In this document: positions 7,729-15,857 of the stretch, one piece after another
Numbering within the stretch: position 1 is the stretch's first letter
Layout: each line of letters begins with the position of its first letter
Assembly (NCBI RefSeq): GCF_012275575.1
Contig: NZ_NPIH01000212.1
Coordinates: 50,106 to 103,658, forward strand
Source: Paraburkholderia sp. SG-MS1
Lineage (GTDB): Bacteria; Pseudomonadota; Gammaproteobacteria; Burkholderiales; Burkholderiaceae
Direction of reading: 5' to 3'
DNA: 53,553 nucleotides
The notes under the pieces: model-generated
What the model was told of the DNA's origin: nothing
What the model saw: only the letters and a program-made list of their open reading frames with translations
Databases searched by the model: none
Translations under genes and position numbers: made by a program

Positions 7729-9453
7729 TCACAAGGTCGGTTCGGCTGGGTAGTACCAGTACGGATCGGCACACCCATTCGTAACGTCTTCGGGCGTCGG
7801 CGCACCGTGAAAGAGCACGCCACGCAGATTGCGGTTCAGGAAGTCGCGTGTCTTGTCGATGCCGTGAATGCCGACGTTGAGTAATCGCGTGATGTGCGCG
7901 GGCACGAATCCCTCGCTCATAATGTCCGCGTGCGGCGAGTGAAAGTGCGTGCCGTGCAGTGCCTGCACGCGCGTGACGATCGCGCGATACCACGGATTCG
8001 CAAGCAGGAATGCAGCCGTGCTGAAGGACGGATCGTATTTCGCGAGGTCAGCTTCGAGTTTCACGACCTGACGCGGCAGGTCCAGCGCGAGGTTGATCGC
8101 GTGGCCCACTTCCTCGCGTGGGCCGCGGCGCGGCTCTTCCGCCGTCACGGACTTGTACCAGACATAGCACGCGGCTTCTTCGGCGATGTTCATCGCGAAG
8201 GCCCACGCGTAGTCGTTGCGCACGATCTCACGCAGACGGCCGACGCGCATGTCAGGGCGCAACGTCAGTTCCTCATCGATCACGAGCGATTGAGCGAGCG
8301 CGTCCGCTTCTTCGGGTACGAGTTCGATCAGAAGCGAGTAGAGCGTTTCGATGGCTTCCTGATGCACACGTCCTTCGAGCGATGTGCACAGCGCCGCGAA
8401 AGGCTGCGCACGTTGCAACTGCCCGCCCCGCACGCGTTCGAGCATCGCGCGCACCTCTGTGCGGATCGTGTCGAGCGAATCGGCCACCACGGCGCTGCTT
8501 GCCACCGCCTCATAAGCCGCACGGTCCTGACGCCGGAACGCGATCGCTTTGTCGAGCAATGTCGCGAGTGTTTCGATCTGGGCCACGCTCGGCGAAAGCG
8601 TCCGCGCGCGCGCGAGCGCTTCTTCGCGAATCCAAAGCCAGCGGTCGATCAGGCGTGGATGGTTGTTGACGAACAGCATCAGCCCAAGCGCCGAGCCATT
8701 GCCAACGCCGAGAAAACGCCGCAACGATCCGGCCATTTCGACGCTCTTCGAAGACGCTGCACGCGCGAGGTGGCCGAGCAGGTCTTGCGCGAATACGCGC
8801 ATCATGTACGCGCAGAGCATCTGTGCGGACAGCGATGCCCGCAGCGGATGATCGGCTTCGAGCGAGAGGAACGAACGCGTGCCGAACGTGCCATTGCCGT
8901 CGAGCCCCGTATTGCGCATCAGATAGCAGGTCTGGGCGAGTTCCGCGACGTCGGGCTGGTGGCCGGACGCGAGCGCATTGAGCGCGTGATTGAAGAAGCG
9001 GCCGCTGCGGTTCGAGCGGCACCAGATCAGCGTTCCTGGTGTCGCGCGTCCCTCGTAAAGTTTCGGCAGTTCGATCTGCGTGGTCGCGAAGTCGGCGTCG
9101 CTCAGATTGCCTTCGATCAGCGCGCCCATCATGTCCCACGAGCGGCCGATGATACGTCCCGTGCGGCCTTCCGGCGACGGCTCTTTCGAGAATACGGGGA
9201 ACGAGAAACGCCAGCTTCCGATGTCGATCCGGTACTGCGCGACGCCATTTCCGCGACTGTCGATATCGAAGCGCGTGCAGACGATCTGCCACCGCTCGCG
9301 AATCGCGCGCGAGATTAGCGCACGCGATGCGCTGATACGTGAAGGCTGGATGGAAGCGAGGCGCTCGGGCTGCATGAGTTCGGATGGCGAGCGCATTTGC
9401 CTGACAAGGTCCTGCAATCCTGTCGAGGCTGTCGTGTTGAGCGCGAGGCTCAT
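7729..9453 (-). CDS. Unrecognised 574-aa protein of the amine operon
   Basis: The function is not recognised. It is a large soluble protein with no signal peptide, no membrane segment and no nucleotide-binding motif I can see. Notable stretches are a basic N-terminal third (SRISASRALISRAIRERWQ), GRSWDMMGALIEGNL, a central YLMRNTGLDGNGTFGTRSF, and an acidic helical C-terminal half rich in Glu, Arg and Leu. AAGGAG precedes ATG 9453, which overlaps the IclR stop by four bases (ATGA), so translation is probably coupled to the regulator. Clean codon use and packing argue for a real gene. Its position before an M19 protein and a Pot-type importer suggests an enzyme or scaffold acting on the same amine. 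Confidence 0.75.
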   Translation of the reverse strand: MSLALNTTASTGLQDLVRQMRSPSELMQPERLASIQPSRISASRALISRAIRERWQIVCTRFDIDSRGNGVAQYRIDIGSWRFSFPVFSKEPSPEGRTGRIIGRSWDMMGALIEGNLSDADFATTQIELPKLYEGRATPGTLIWCRSNRSGRFFNHALNALASGHQPDVAELAQTCYLMRNTGLDGNGTFGTRSFLSLEADHPLRASLSAQMLCAYMMRVFAQDLLGHLARAASSKSVEMAGSLRRFLGVGNGSALGLMLFVNNHPRLIDRWLWIREEALARARTLSPSVAQIETLATLLDKAIAFRRQDRAAYEAVASSAVVADSLDTIRTEVRAMLERVRGGQLQRAQPFAALCTSLEGRVHQEAIETLYSLLIELVPEEADALAQSLVIDEELTLRPDMRVGRLREIVRNDYAWAFAMNIAEEAACYVWYKSVTAEEPRRGPREEVGHAINLALDLPRQVVKLEADLAKYDPSFSTAAFLLANPWYRAIVTRVQALHGTHFHSPHADIMSEGFVPAHITRLLNVGIHGIDKTRDFLNRNLRGVLFHGAPTPEDVTNGCADPYWYYPAEPTL

Positions 9454-10172
9454 TGGGTATCTCCTTTCAGACGTGCATTGATTCGTTCCGCCGCGGCGAC
9501 GATCAGCGTTGCGCAGCTCTTCAATTCGAAGCCGGCGGTGGGGCCGGACAGCGCGATGGTTGCCACGCAGTCGCCGCGTTCGTCGAAGATCGGTGCGGCG
9601 ACCGCGGACACGCTGCGCGGGCCCGTCACGCCGGAGACCGCGAAGCCTTCGTCGCGAATCTTTTGCATCGTCTCGGCGTCGGGCAGTTCGGTGCCGGATT
9701 CGATCCAGCGCTCGCGTTGCGCGGTTGTCGCGTGTGTCGCGAGGATGCGTCCCATCGCGGTGAGCTTCAGGTTCAGGTGCGCGCCCACGCGCAGATCGGC
9801 GCGCAACACGCCGCGTGATTCGACGCGGCGCACGATGACTGCTTCGGGTCCGTCGAGTACCGCGAGCGAAGCGGTTTCGTTGCTTTCCGATACCAGATCC
9901 TGAAGGACATCCGCGACGCGCGCGCCGAGGTTCGCCTGTTCCATCGCGGCATTCGCATAGCGGACCATGCGCAACGTGAGGCGGTAAGCGCCTGCTTCCG
10001 TTTGCTCGACCAGGCCCCCTTCGATGAGCGTGACCAGCCGCTGAAGGGTCGCGCCGCGCGCTTCGCCGACGGCGCGGGCGACTTCGGACAGCCCGACAGG
10101 ACGGACCGCGCTCGCGACCGCATCGAGCACCGTCAGCGATTTGAGTACCGATGACAACGGACGTACAGACAT
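9450..10172 (-). CDS. IclR-family transcriptional regulator, first gene of the amine operon
   Basis: A 240-residue IclR protein. It has an N-terminal winged helix (residues about 8-65, VGLSEVARAVGEARGATLQR) and a C-terminal ligand-binding domain ending near ATIALSGPTAGFE. AGGAGA lies seven bases before ATG 10172. It is the first gene of the minus-strand run and overlaps the next gene by four bases. Two adjacent palindromes 18-53 bp upstream of its start are likely its own operators, so it probably controls the whole operon including itself. The effector is unknown; an imported amine or a breakdown product is the simplest guess. Confidence 0.93.
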   Translation of the reverse strand: MSVRPLSSVLKSLTVLDAVASAVRPVGLSEVARAVGEARGATLQRLVTLIEGGLVEQTEAGAYRLTLRMVRYANAAMEQANLGARVADVLQDLVSESNETASLAVLDGPEAVIVRRVESRGVLRADLRVGAHLNLKLTAMGRILATHATTAQRERWIESGTELPDAETMQKIRDEGFAVSGVTGPRSVSAVAAPIFDERGDCVATIALSGPTAGFELKSCATLIVAAAERINARLKGDTQ

Positions 10173-10189
10173 GCCGATCTCTCCTATGT

Positions 10190-10225
10190 GTCTTCTTATA
10201 GAAGACGCTGTCTTCTATTTAGAAC
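10190..10225. promoter_or_regulatory. Two tandem palindromic operators for the IclR-led operon
   Basis: GTCTTCTTATAGAAGAC at 10190-10206 has perfect 7-bp arms around TAT. GTCTTCTATTTAGAAC at 10210-10225 contains TTCTA-TT-TAGAA and shares the GTCTTCT half-site. Their centres lie about 20 bp apart, two helical turns, so both face the same side of the DNA. The position just before the IclR gene fits an autoregulatory operator. The symmetry is seen directly; binding is inferred. Confidence 0.65.
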
Positions 10226-10333
10226 ATGCTATAGGCCACAAAAAAGCGTGTCAAAGGAAATTCGGTCCGGGTTTACGTTCGCATCGGGCGGGGCCGAGCA
10301 TGAATCGGGCGACACGAAGAATGGGGGATAACA

Positions 10334-10441
10334 GTGACCGACATCGAGCTCCTTGAACGCATCCGCGTGATCTTCGATGAAAACTTCGCGATCGAGCCCG
10401 AACGCGTGACACCCGATGCGCACCTTTTCGGAGAACTGGAA
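10334..10441 (+). pseudogene. Truncated acyl carrier protein gene (N-terminal third)
   Basis: From GTG 10334, after a GGGGGAT ribosome-like site, the frame reads as the first 36 residues of a stand-alone acyl carrier protein, with VIFDENFAIEPERVTPDAHL typical of helix I and the following loop. Just where the family has its Leu-Asp-Ser motif carrying the phosphopantetheine serine, the sequence changes to EYVLDRRLSSTRI and loses all likeness. The remaining frame, open to 10633, is not recognisable. The serine is absent, so no working carrier can be made. This looks like a deletion or rearrangement joint close to 10440. Confidence 0.7.
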
Positions 10442-10844
10442 TATGTGCTTGACCGACGCTTATCTTCGACGAGGATAACCCCGGCCACCCTGAACGATTT
10501 GTGGCTTGTGCAGGGGACGGCCCCGCGTGCCCCGCGTGTAAGGAATGGCATCGACCAGCGCATCACGCAGGGTAGTTCGTGTGGACTGACGATTATTTGT
10601 CAGGCTTGCATGACGAATTCACCGCATGCATGAGTCGCATGCGTGGGCGAAAGAAACAGGAGGTGCGCTTCGGCGGGCTTCTCCGGATTACCGGACATGA
10701 TAGTGCGTGATAAATCCGGGATCGACCTGAACTCGGCGGCATAATGGGAGCGCTTCTCGATACAGTACCGATTTGTACATCACTCGCGGGGCCGCAACCA
10801 AAATCGACCTTAGGCATCAGAGTCACCATCTGTCGTTCTTCCGG
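10442..10844. other. Gene-free scar sequence
   Basis: No convincing gene was found. Short open frames on both strands lack ribosome sites and family likeness. A plus-strand stretch around 10580-10710 (reading TDDYLSGLHDEFTACMSRM) has some coding feel and may be a remnant, but I cannot assign it. Together with the broken carrier protein gene, this suggests the joint of an old insertion or deletion. No transposase or inverted-repeat ends were seen. Confidence 0.5.
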
Positions 10845-11624
10845 CTAGTTCCTGTATGAAGCATCGCGCCGGTCAAGAAAGCGCAACATCGCCGGCCATT
10901 CCATTTCCCCATACGGCCGGCGCGTCTCCGGCTTATACAGATGTGCGGTTTTGTCGATAACATCCTGCGGCGGCATCTGTAGTGACGTGTTGCAAGCCAT
11001 TGCATCGACCTGAGCGCGGCAGGCATTTTCAAGCCAGTAGATCGCATTGAAAGCCTGCGCAATCGAAGCACTCGCGACCAGCAATCCATGATTGCGCAAG
11101 ATCATTACTTCGGCCTGGCCCAGATCGGCGGCCAATGCCCTGCGTTCATCGAGATCGACGGCGACACCCTGATAGTGGTGGTAAGCCACCGGATGAAATC
11201 GCATCGCGGTCTGCGTAAGCGGCAATAGTCCGCAGGCGAGCGCAGACACTGCCATTCCGCCACGACTGTGCGTGTGAATCACACACTTCACGTCATGACG
11301 AGCCGCGTGTACCGCGCTGTGAATCACATAACCCGCAGCGTTGACGCCGTAAATTCCCTCAGTGGGGTTGAGCAGAACGTTTCCGTCGATATCGATCGTC
11401 AGCAAGCTCGACGCGGTGATCTCCTCGTACATGAAGCCATAGGGGTTGATCAGCAGCCGCGTTTCGTCTCCCGGCACGCGGGCGGTGATGTGGTTGTAGA
11501 CGAGATCGCTCAAGCCGAAATGCGGCATCAACCGATAGCAGGCCGCGAGGTCGACACGGGTTTGCCATTCCGCTTCCGAAACCATGTCCTTTACCGGCGA
11601 GTGCTTCGGGGGTTCCATCAACAT
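10845..11624 (-). CDS. Class II aldolase/adducin-family protein
   Basis: A 259-residue zinc-dependent aldolase-fold protein of the L-fuculose-phosphate aldolase group. The metal ligands are visible as HTH at 117-119 and His179 in ILRNHGLLV. GDETRLLINPYGFMYEEITASSL is the usual substrate-phosphate region, here without an obvious phosphate loop, which fits members that act on small unphosphorylated acids. AGGAG precedes ATG 11624. It follows the LigI-like amidohydrolase and MFS genes on the same strand. In such operons these proteins often act as aldolases or decarboxylases on aromatic ring-cleavage or hydroxy-acid products. The substrate is not determined. Confidence 0.85.
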   Translation of the reverse strand: MLMEPPKHSPVKDMVSEAEWQTRVDLAACYRLMPHFGLSDLVYNHITARVPGDETRLLINPYGFMYEEITASSLLTIDIDGNVLLNPTEGIYGVNAAGYVIHSAVHAARHDVKCVIHTHSRGGMAVSALACGLLPLTQTAMRFHPVAYHHYQGVAVDLDERRALAADLGQAEVMILRNHGLLVASASIAQAFNAIYWLENACRAQVDAMACNTSLQMPPQDVIDKTAHLYKPETRRPYGEMEWPAMLRFLDRRDASYRN

Positions 11625-11660
11625 ATTGCTCTCCTGTTCAGATGTCGCGCATAGCGTTCG

Positions 11661-12527
11661 TCAGCGATCGAAACCGTAAAGCGCGGCCGGGTTGTCGACC
11701 AGCACGCGCTGCTGCGATCGGATATCCGGTGCCCAGCGCATCAATGCGTCGAGCAACTCACCGTCGTCGGGCATCGTGCCTTTGAATGAAGGGTGTGGCC
11801 AATCTGTGCCCCAGACGCAACGCTCGGGCGCCGTCGATACGAGCAGGGACGCGAGCGGATCGACGTCGTCGAATGGATAGCCCGCACTCGACGAGCGGTA
11901 CCCGCACAGCTTGACCCACGTGCGGCCGCCGTCCAGCAGCGCGCGCAGCGTGCCGATAGCGCGGTGATCGAGTCCCAGCGCAGCCGGTATCTGGCCCATA
12001 TGATCAATCACCACATCGGTGGGCAGGCCGCGCAAAAGCGGCGCGAGATCGGGCAACTGTTCGCCGTTCACATAAAGCTGCGTATGCCAGCCGAGCGGAG
12101 CGATTTTTGCGGCCAGCCCGGTCAGATGATCGACCGGTGGGCCGCCCGCCGTGACCAGGTTGACGCGCACGCCGCGCACACCCGCTTCATGCATCCGCCT
12201 GAGTTCCGCGTCGGCGATCGACGGATCGATCACGACCACGCCGCGACTGCTGGCGGTTCCGAAGTGTGCGAGTGCGTCGAGCGTGCAGCGGTTGTCCGTG
12301 CCATAGACGCTCGCCTGAACGATGGCGACACGCGTGGTTCCCAACACCGCCTGCAGATGCTCGTATTGACCCAGCGACGCCAGCTGCGGCGTGTAAGCGC
12401 GCTGCTCGCTCAACGGATAGCGCTCGAACGGCCCGATGATATGGATGTGGCAATCGCACGCGCCGGCCGGCGCGCGCGTGATGGGCGCTTCGATCGTGGT
12501 ACGGGGCGGCTGACAACTATCAGGCAT
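11661..12527 (-). CDS. Amidohydrolase, 2-pyrone-4,6-dicarboxylate lactonase (LigI)-like
   Basis: A 288-residue TIM-barrel hydrolase of the amidohydrolase-2 group (COG3618). The entry motif CDCHIHI places His27 and His29, followed by His176 in DHMGQ and the catalytic Asp242 in WGTDWPHP, so the active site looks complete. Members open lactone rings such as 2-pyrone-4,6-dicarboxylate or sugar-acid lactones. GGAG lies eight bases before ATG 12527. It sits between the MFS and class II aldolase genes, suggesting import, lactone opening, then aldol cleavage. A paralogue lies at 32761-33672. The exact lactone is inferred only by family. Confidence 0.85.
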   Translation of the reverse strand: MPDSCQPPRTTIEAPITRAPAGACDCHIHIIGPFERYPLSEQRAYTPQLASLGQYEHLQAVLGTTRVAIVQASVYGTDNRCTLDALAHFGTASSRGVVVIDPSIADAELRRMHEAGVRGVRVNLVTAGGPPVDHLTGLAAKIAPLGWHTQLYVNGEQLPDLAPLLRGLPTDVVIDHMGQIPAALGLDHRAIGTLRALLDGGRTWVKLCGYRSSSAGYPFDDVDPLASLLVSTAPERCVWGTDWPHPSFKGTMPDDGELLDALMRWAPDIRSQQRVLVDNPAALYGFDR

Positions 12528-12546
12528 CGACAGAACTCCCGATGGA

Positions 12547-13833
12547 TCAGGACGGGGTGTAGCTGCTCGCGGCGCTGCCGTCTGCTTGCGGGACGTATTC
12601 CATGTCTTCCGGCAGCGGGCGGCCGAGCGTCTCCGGAAGCAGCACGACGGCGAGCAGCATCACCGCGTACGCAGCGATACCGAAGATCGCGATTGCGTTG
12701 CCGAGCCCCATGACGGTGGTCAGCTTGCCTACTAGCGCCGGGAAAAGTGCGCCGATCCCACGACCGAAGTTGTAGCAGAAGCCCTGACCCGCACCACGAA
12801 TGCGCGTGGGAAAAAGTTCGGTCATGTAGGGGCCCATCGGCGAAAACATCATGAATGCGCACAGGCCGAGCGGGAAGCCGAGCACCAGCATGGCGTGATT
12901 GCCGATCGGCATCAGCATGTAGGCGCCGAGGATCGCTGCCGAGCCGAGCGCGCTGACGACGAAGGTCCACTTGCGGCCGATCGCATCGGCGAGATAGGCG
13001 CCGAGAATAAAGCCGACGAATGCGCCCGCGATCATTACGGTCGTATAAGCGGTCGTGCCGATCACCGACAGTCCGCGAACGGTCTTCAGATAGGTGGGAA
13101 GCCAGATCAGAAACGTGTATGAACCGCCGATCGATCCCATTGCCAGCGCCGAGACCTTGATCGTGGTGGGCAGGTAGTCGGCGTGGAAGATCGCGAGCAG
13201 TTGCTGCGTCACGCCGATATTGGCCCGCTCGCGGCGGCCCTGGGTGAATACGCCCGACTCGGGCACGTGGCGTCGCACCCAGAACACCAGCAACGCGGGC
13301 GCAAGTCCGATCCAGAACAGCGCGCGCCACGCGAGATGTTCCGGCAGGAACGAAAAGAACAGGCCGAAAAGTAACGCGGCCAGTCCCCAGCCGACGGCCC
13401 AGCCACTCTGCACGAAACCGACCGCCCGGCCGCGATACGCGCCGCGAACCGTCTCGCCGATCAGCACCGCGCCGGCAGCCCACTCGCCGCCGAAGCCGAA
13501 ACCTTGCAGCGCGCGGCAGAAGAACAGCTGGTCGTAATTCTGCGTAAAGCCGCTGGCGAACGTGAAGACCGCATACCAGAGAATCGTGCCTTGTAGCACC
13601 GCGACGCGCCCAAAACGGTCGGCGGCGATGCCGCTCAACCAGCCGCCGAGCGCCGATGCCAGCAAGGTCACGGTGCCGAGTATGCCTGCCTGGGTTGTCG
13701 TGATGTGCCAGCTCACCAGCAGCGTCGGAATCACGAAGCTGTAGACCTGAACGTCGAGCGCGTCCAGCGTCCAGCCAAGGAAACAGCCGCCCATGGTCTG
13801 CCGCTCAGTCTTGTCGAGCTCCCTCATCCACAT
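12547..13833 (-). CDS. MFS transporter, acid:proton symporter type (first copy)
   Basis: A 428-residue inner-membrane carrier with twelve expected membrane segments. The loop 2-3 motif GGWLSGIAADRFGR and the Asp-containing first helix (TLDALDVQVYSFV) are typical of the AAHS/sialate-type symporters that take up organic acids. The frame is open to TTG 13881, but AGGAG at 13840-13844 sits six bases before ATG 13833, so the shorter form is chosen. It is the first gene of a three-gene minus-strand run with the lactonase and aldolase, and divergent from the IclR gene at 14171. A close relative is at 31439. Confidence 0.92.
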   Translation of the reverse strand: MWMRELDKTERQTMGGCFLGWTLDALDVQVYSFVIPTLLVSWHITTTQAGILGTVTLLASALGGWLSGIAADRFGRVAVLQGTILWYAVFTFASGFTQNYDQLFFCRALQGFGFGGEWAAGAVLIGETVRGAYRGRAVGFVQSGWAVGWGLAALLFGLFFSFLPEHLAWRALFWIGLAPALLVFWVRRHVPESGVFTQGRRERANIGVTQQLLAIFHADYLPTTIKVSALAMGSIGGSYTFLIWLPTYLKTVRGLSVIGTTAYTTVMIAGAFVGFILGAYLADAIGRKWTFVVSALGSAAILGAYMLMPIGNHAMLVLGFPLGLCAFMMFSPMGPYMTELFPTRIRGAGQGFCYNFGRGIGALFPALVGKLTTVMGLGNAIAIFGIAAYAVMLLAVVLLPETLGRPLPEDMEYVPQADGSAASSYTPS

Positions 13834-14170
13834 GTCTGTCTCCTGATGGGCTGCACCTGGTTCGGCGAAGGCTTCAGACAATTCGGGTTCCGAATCGTCG
13901 AGCCTGGAAGCCCGTGCGCAACTGGCCGACTCTGCGCGTCGTGCCGCATCGGCAGCCAGCGCGATCGTTTGACTTATTTTTCGCTATTTCGAAAACAGTT
14001 TCGAAAAATCTGTAACGAATATAGGAGTCGCCTTTTAAGCTGTCAAGAAAGCGGGAAGCAGCCTTCGCCTGGGAGCCCGTGAGACAGCGTGTTTCGGCTT
14101 CTGTCCCAGGGTTTCCGACTAGCAAACTCGACTGTGATGCCGCCTTCGTATCGCCTAGACTGATTTCGAA
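13834..14170. promoter_or_regulatory. Divergent control region with three TTTCGAAA palindromes
   Basis: This AT-richer gap separates the MFS operon from the divergent IclR gene. The 8-bp palindrome TTTCGAAA occurs at 13987-13994, 13999-14006 and 14164-14171; the first two are 12 bp apart and the third ends at the IclR start codon. Such a layout suits a regulator that represses itself and controls the MFS operon. No clear promoter hexamers could be chosen with confidence. The rest of the gap shows nothing further. Confidence 0.55.
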
Positions 14171-14932
14171 ATGACAAATTATTTTTCTAACTGGCGAAAA
14201 ATGAAACCGACCGATCGCGCGCTAGGAATTTTCGAAGCCTTCGAGGCAGCCGGCCGTCCATTGACGCTCAGCGAACTCGCCGAGGCTGCCGGTCTGCCTG
14301 TCAGCACGAGCCACGGCATCGTGCGAGTGCTCATGGAGCGTGGCTACCTGTACCTGACGAGCCGCAGGAAAGACCTGTTTCCAACCCGGCGCCTGTACGA
14401 CATGGCCGCAAAGATCATCGCGCACGACCCGTATCTGGAAAGACTCGAACCACATCTCGAAGCGCTGCGCGAAGCCACGCAAGAAACGGTGATTGTCGGC
14501 AAGCGGCAACAGAACGAGATCATTTATCTGAGCGTGCTCGAAGGGCCGCAGACCATCCGTTACAGCGCAGCGGCGGGAGCGCTGAAACCCTTGCATTCGA
14601 CGTCGATCGGTAAGGCGATGCTGAGTCGCGTCGAGTCTGCCGAATTGCGCCGTCAACTGTTGGATTCGGCAATGACACCGGTCACCGACCATACCCTCAC
14701 GTCGGCCGACGCGTTATTCGACGACATCGCGCAGTCGCGCGAACGCGGCTATTTCGTGACGCGCGGCGAGAGTGTCAGCGATGTGTTCGCCGTTGCCGTG
14801 CCCGTCGATGTCAATCGCGACGTGTTGGGGATTGCGATTGCCGGGCCGCGTCACAGGATGGAAGGCGAGATAGAACGGATCGCGGCGGTTCTACTCGACG
14901 CGAAGCGCAGCATCGAGCAGGCAAAGCCGTGA
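14171..14932 (+). CDS. IclR-family transcriptional regulator
   Basis: A 253-residue IclR protein. The winged helix is at about residues 15-75 (LTLSELAEAAGLPVSTSHGIV) and the ligand domain follows, with LHSTSIGKAML and the C-terminal VAVPVDVNRDVLGIAIAG. No strong ribosome site lies before either ATG 14171 or the in-frame ATG 14201, so the start is uncertain by ten codons. It is divergent from the MFS-lactonase-aldolase operon, with TTTCGAAA palindromes between, and lies 51 bp upstream of the crotonase gene on the same strand. It may therefore regulate one or both sides. Confidence 0.9.
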   Translation: MTNYFSNWRKMKPTDRALGIFEAFEAAGRPLTLSELAEAAGLPVSTSHGIVRVLMERGYLYLTSRRKDLFPTRRLYDMAAKIIAHDPYLERLEPHLEALREATQETVIVGKRQQNEIIYLSVLEGPQTIRYSAAAGALKPLHSTSIGKAMLSRVESAELRRQLLDSAMTPVTDHTLTSADALFDDIAQSRERGYFVTRGESVSDVFAVAVPVDVNRDVLGIAIAGPRHRMEGEIERIAAVLLDAKRSIEQAKP

Positions 14933-14983
14933 GTCGGCGCCGGGTTGAATCGCATTGGCGCCTGATAAAGGAGAGATACACGC

Positions 14984-15781
14984 ATGAATGAACATGGCGA
15001 GGCCGCTGCTGCGTCCGTATTGAGTGTTGTGCGCGCCGGTGTGCTGCATGTGACGATCAATCGTCCGGACAAGCGCAATGCGCTCAACCGCGCGACGCTA
15101 GACGCGCTGCGCAGCGCGTTCGATGACGCGGCCCAGGACGCGGCGTTGCATCTCGTGGTGCTGTCGGGCGCAGGCGAGCGCAGCTTTGCGGCGGGCGGCG
15201 ATCTGCGCGAGTTCGACTCGCTGCGTAGCGAAGCGGACGCCATTGCATTGTTTGATCACGCGGCCGCGACGCTGGATGCGATCCGCGCCACGCCAGTTCC
15301 TGTCATCGCGGCATTGAACGGAACGGCGCTCGGCGGCGGCGCGGAACTGGCGATGGCGTGCGACTACCGGGTCGCGGCCTCGCATGCATGCATGGGCTTC
15401 GTGCAGGCCACGCTGGCCATCACGACTGGCTTTAGCGGCGCCGCCGATCTGTTCCCGTTGCTCGGTTCTGCCCGCGCGATGCGCCTGCTTGCCGCGGCCG
15501 ACGTATTAAGCGCGCAAGACGCCTGCGCACTGGGTCTGATCGACGCCGTATGCAACAAAGGCGAGTCGCTTGACGAGCGTGTCGCGCAATTCGCGCTGCC
15601 GTTTATCGAACGCGCGCCGCACGTCGTGCGCGCGATCAAGCGGCTCGGTACCTCACATCGCAAGCTGGCTCGCGAGGCCACCGGCGCCGAAGAACGGGCA
15701 GCTTTTGTCGCGACGTGGACCGCGCCCGAGCACTGGAAAGCGGCGCGAAAGTTTCTCGATCGACGCCGCGCCGAAACCTGA
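14984..15781 (+). CDS. Crotonase-family enzyme, possible acyl-CoA decarboxylase
   Basis: A 265-residue enoyl-CoA hydratase/isomerase-fold protein. The two oxyanion-hole elements are present: SFAAGGDL at 68-74 and GTALGGGAEL at 113-122. Of the two hydratase glutamates only the first (Glu121, in GGGAEL) is kept; the second position reads QAT (Thr143) where hydratases have QPE. A simple hydratase is therefore unlikely. The gene is first in a run with a B12-dependent mutase, as the crotonase-type methylmalonyl-CoA decarboxylase ScpB is in the E. coli Sbm operon. A decarboxylase role is therefore a reasonable inference. The AAGGAG ribosome site is slightly far from ATG 14984. Confidence 0.8.
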   Translation: MNEHGEAAAASVLSVVRAGVLHVTINRPDKRNALNRATLDALRSAFDDAAQDAALHLVVLSGAGERSFAAGGDLREFDSLRSEADAIALFDHAAATLDAIRATPVPVIAALNGTALGGGAELAMACDYRVAASHACMGFVQATLAITTGFSGAADLFPLLGSARAMRLLAAADVLSAQDACALGLIDAVCNKGESLDERVAQFALPFIERAPHVVRAIKRLGTSHRKLAREATGAEERAAFVATWTAPEHWKAARKFLDRRRAET

Positions 15782-15857
15782 CGGACGCAGCGCGATAGCT
15801 TTTCACCCCACGGGCGAGCGCAGCATCGCCACTCGGCACGACAAGGAGCAAGCGAGC

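Noticed and set aside
7894..9318. Long open frame of 474 codons on the plus strand opposite the 574-residue gene
   Set aside because: Its product is rich in Arg, His and Glu with no family pattern, it lacks a ribosome site, and it lies exactly opposite a better supported gene. It is a GC-rich antisense shadow.
10593..10829. A 78-codon open frame on the minus strand in the scar region
   Set aside because: It has no ribosome site, no family likeness and poor codon use, so it is not called as a gene.
14933..15857. Possible cobalamin riboswitch before the B12 mutase genes
   Set aside because: The 51-bp gap before the crotonase and the 76-bp gap before the mutase are too short, and no B12-box-like sequence was seen.
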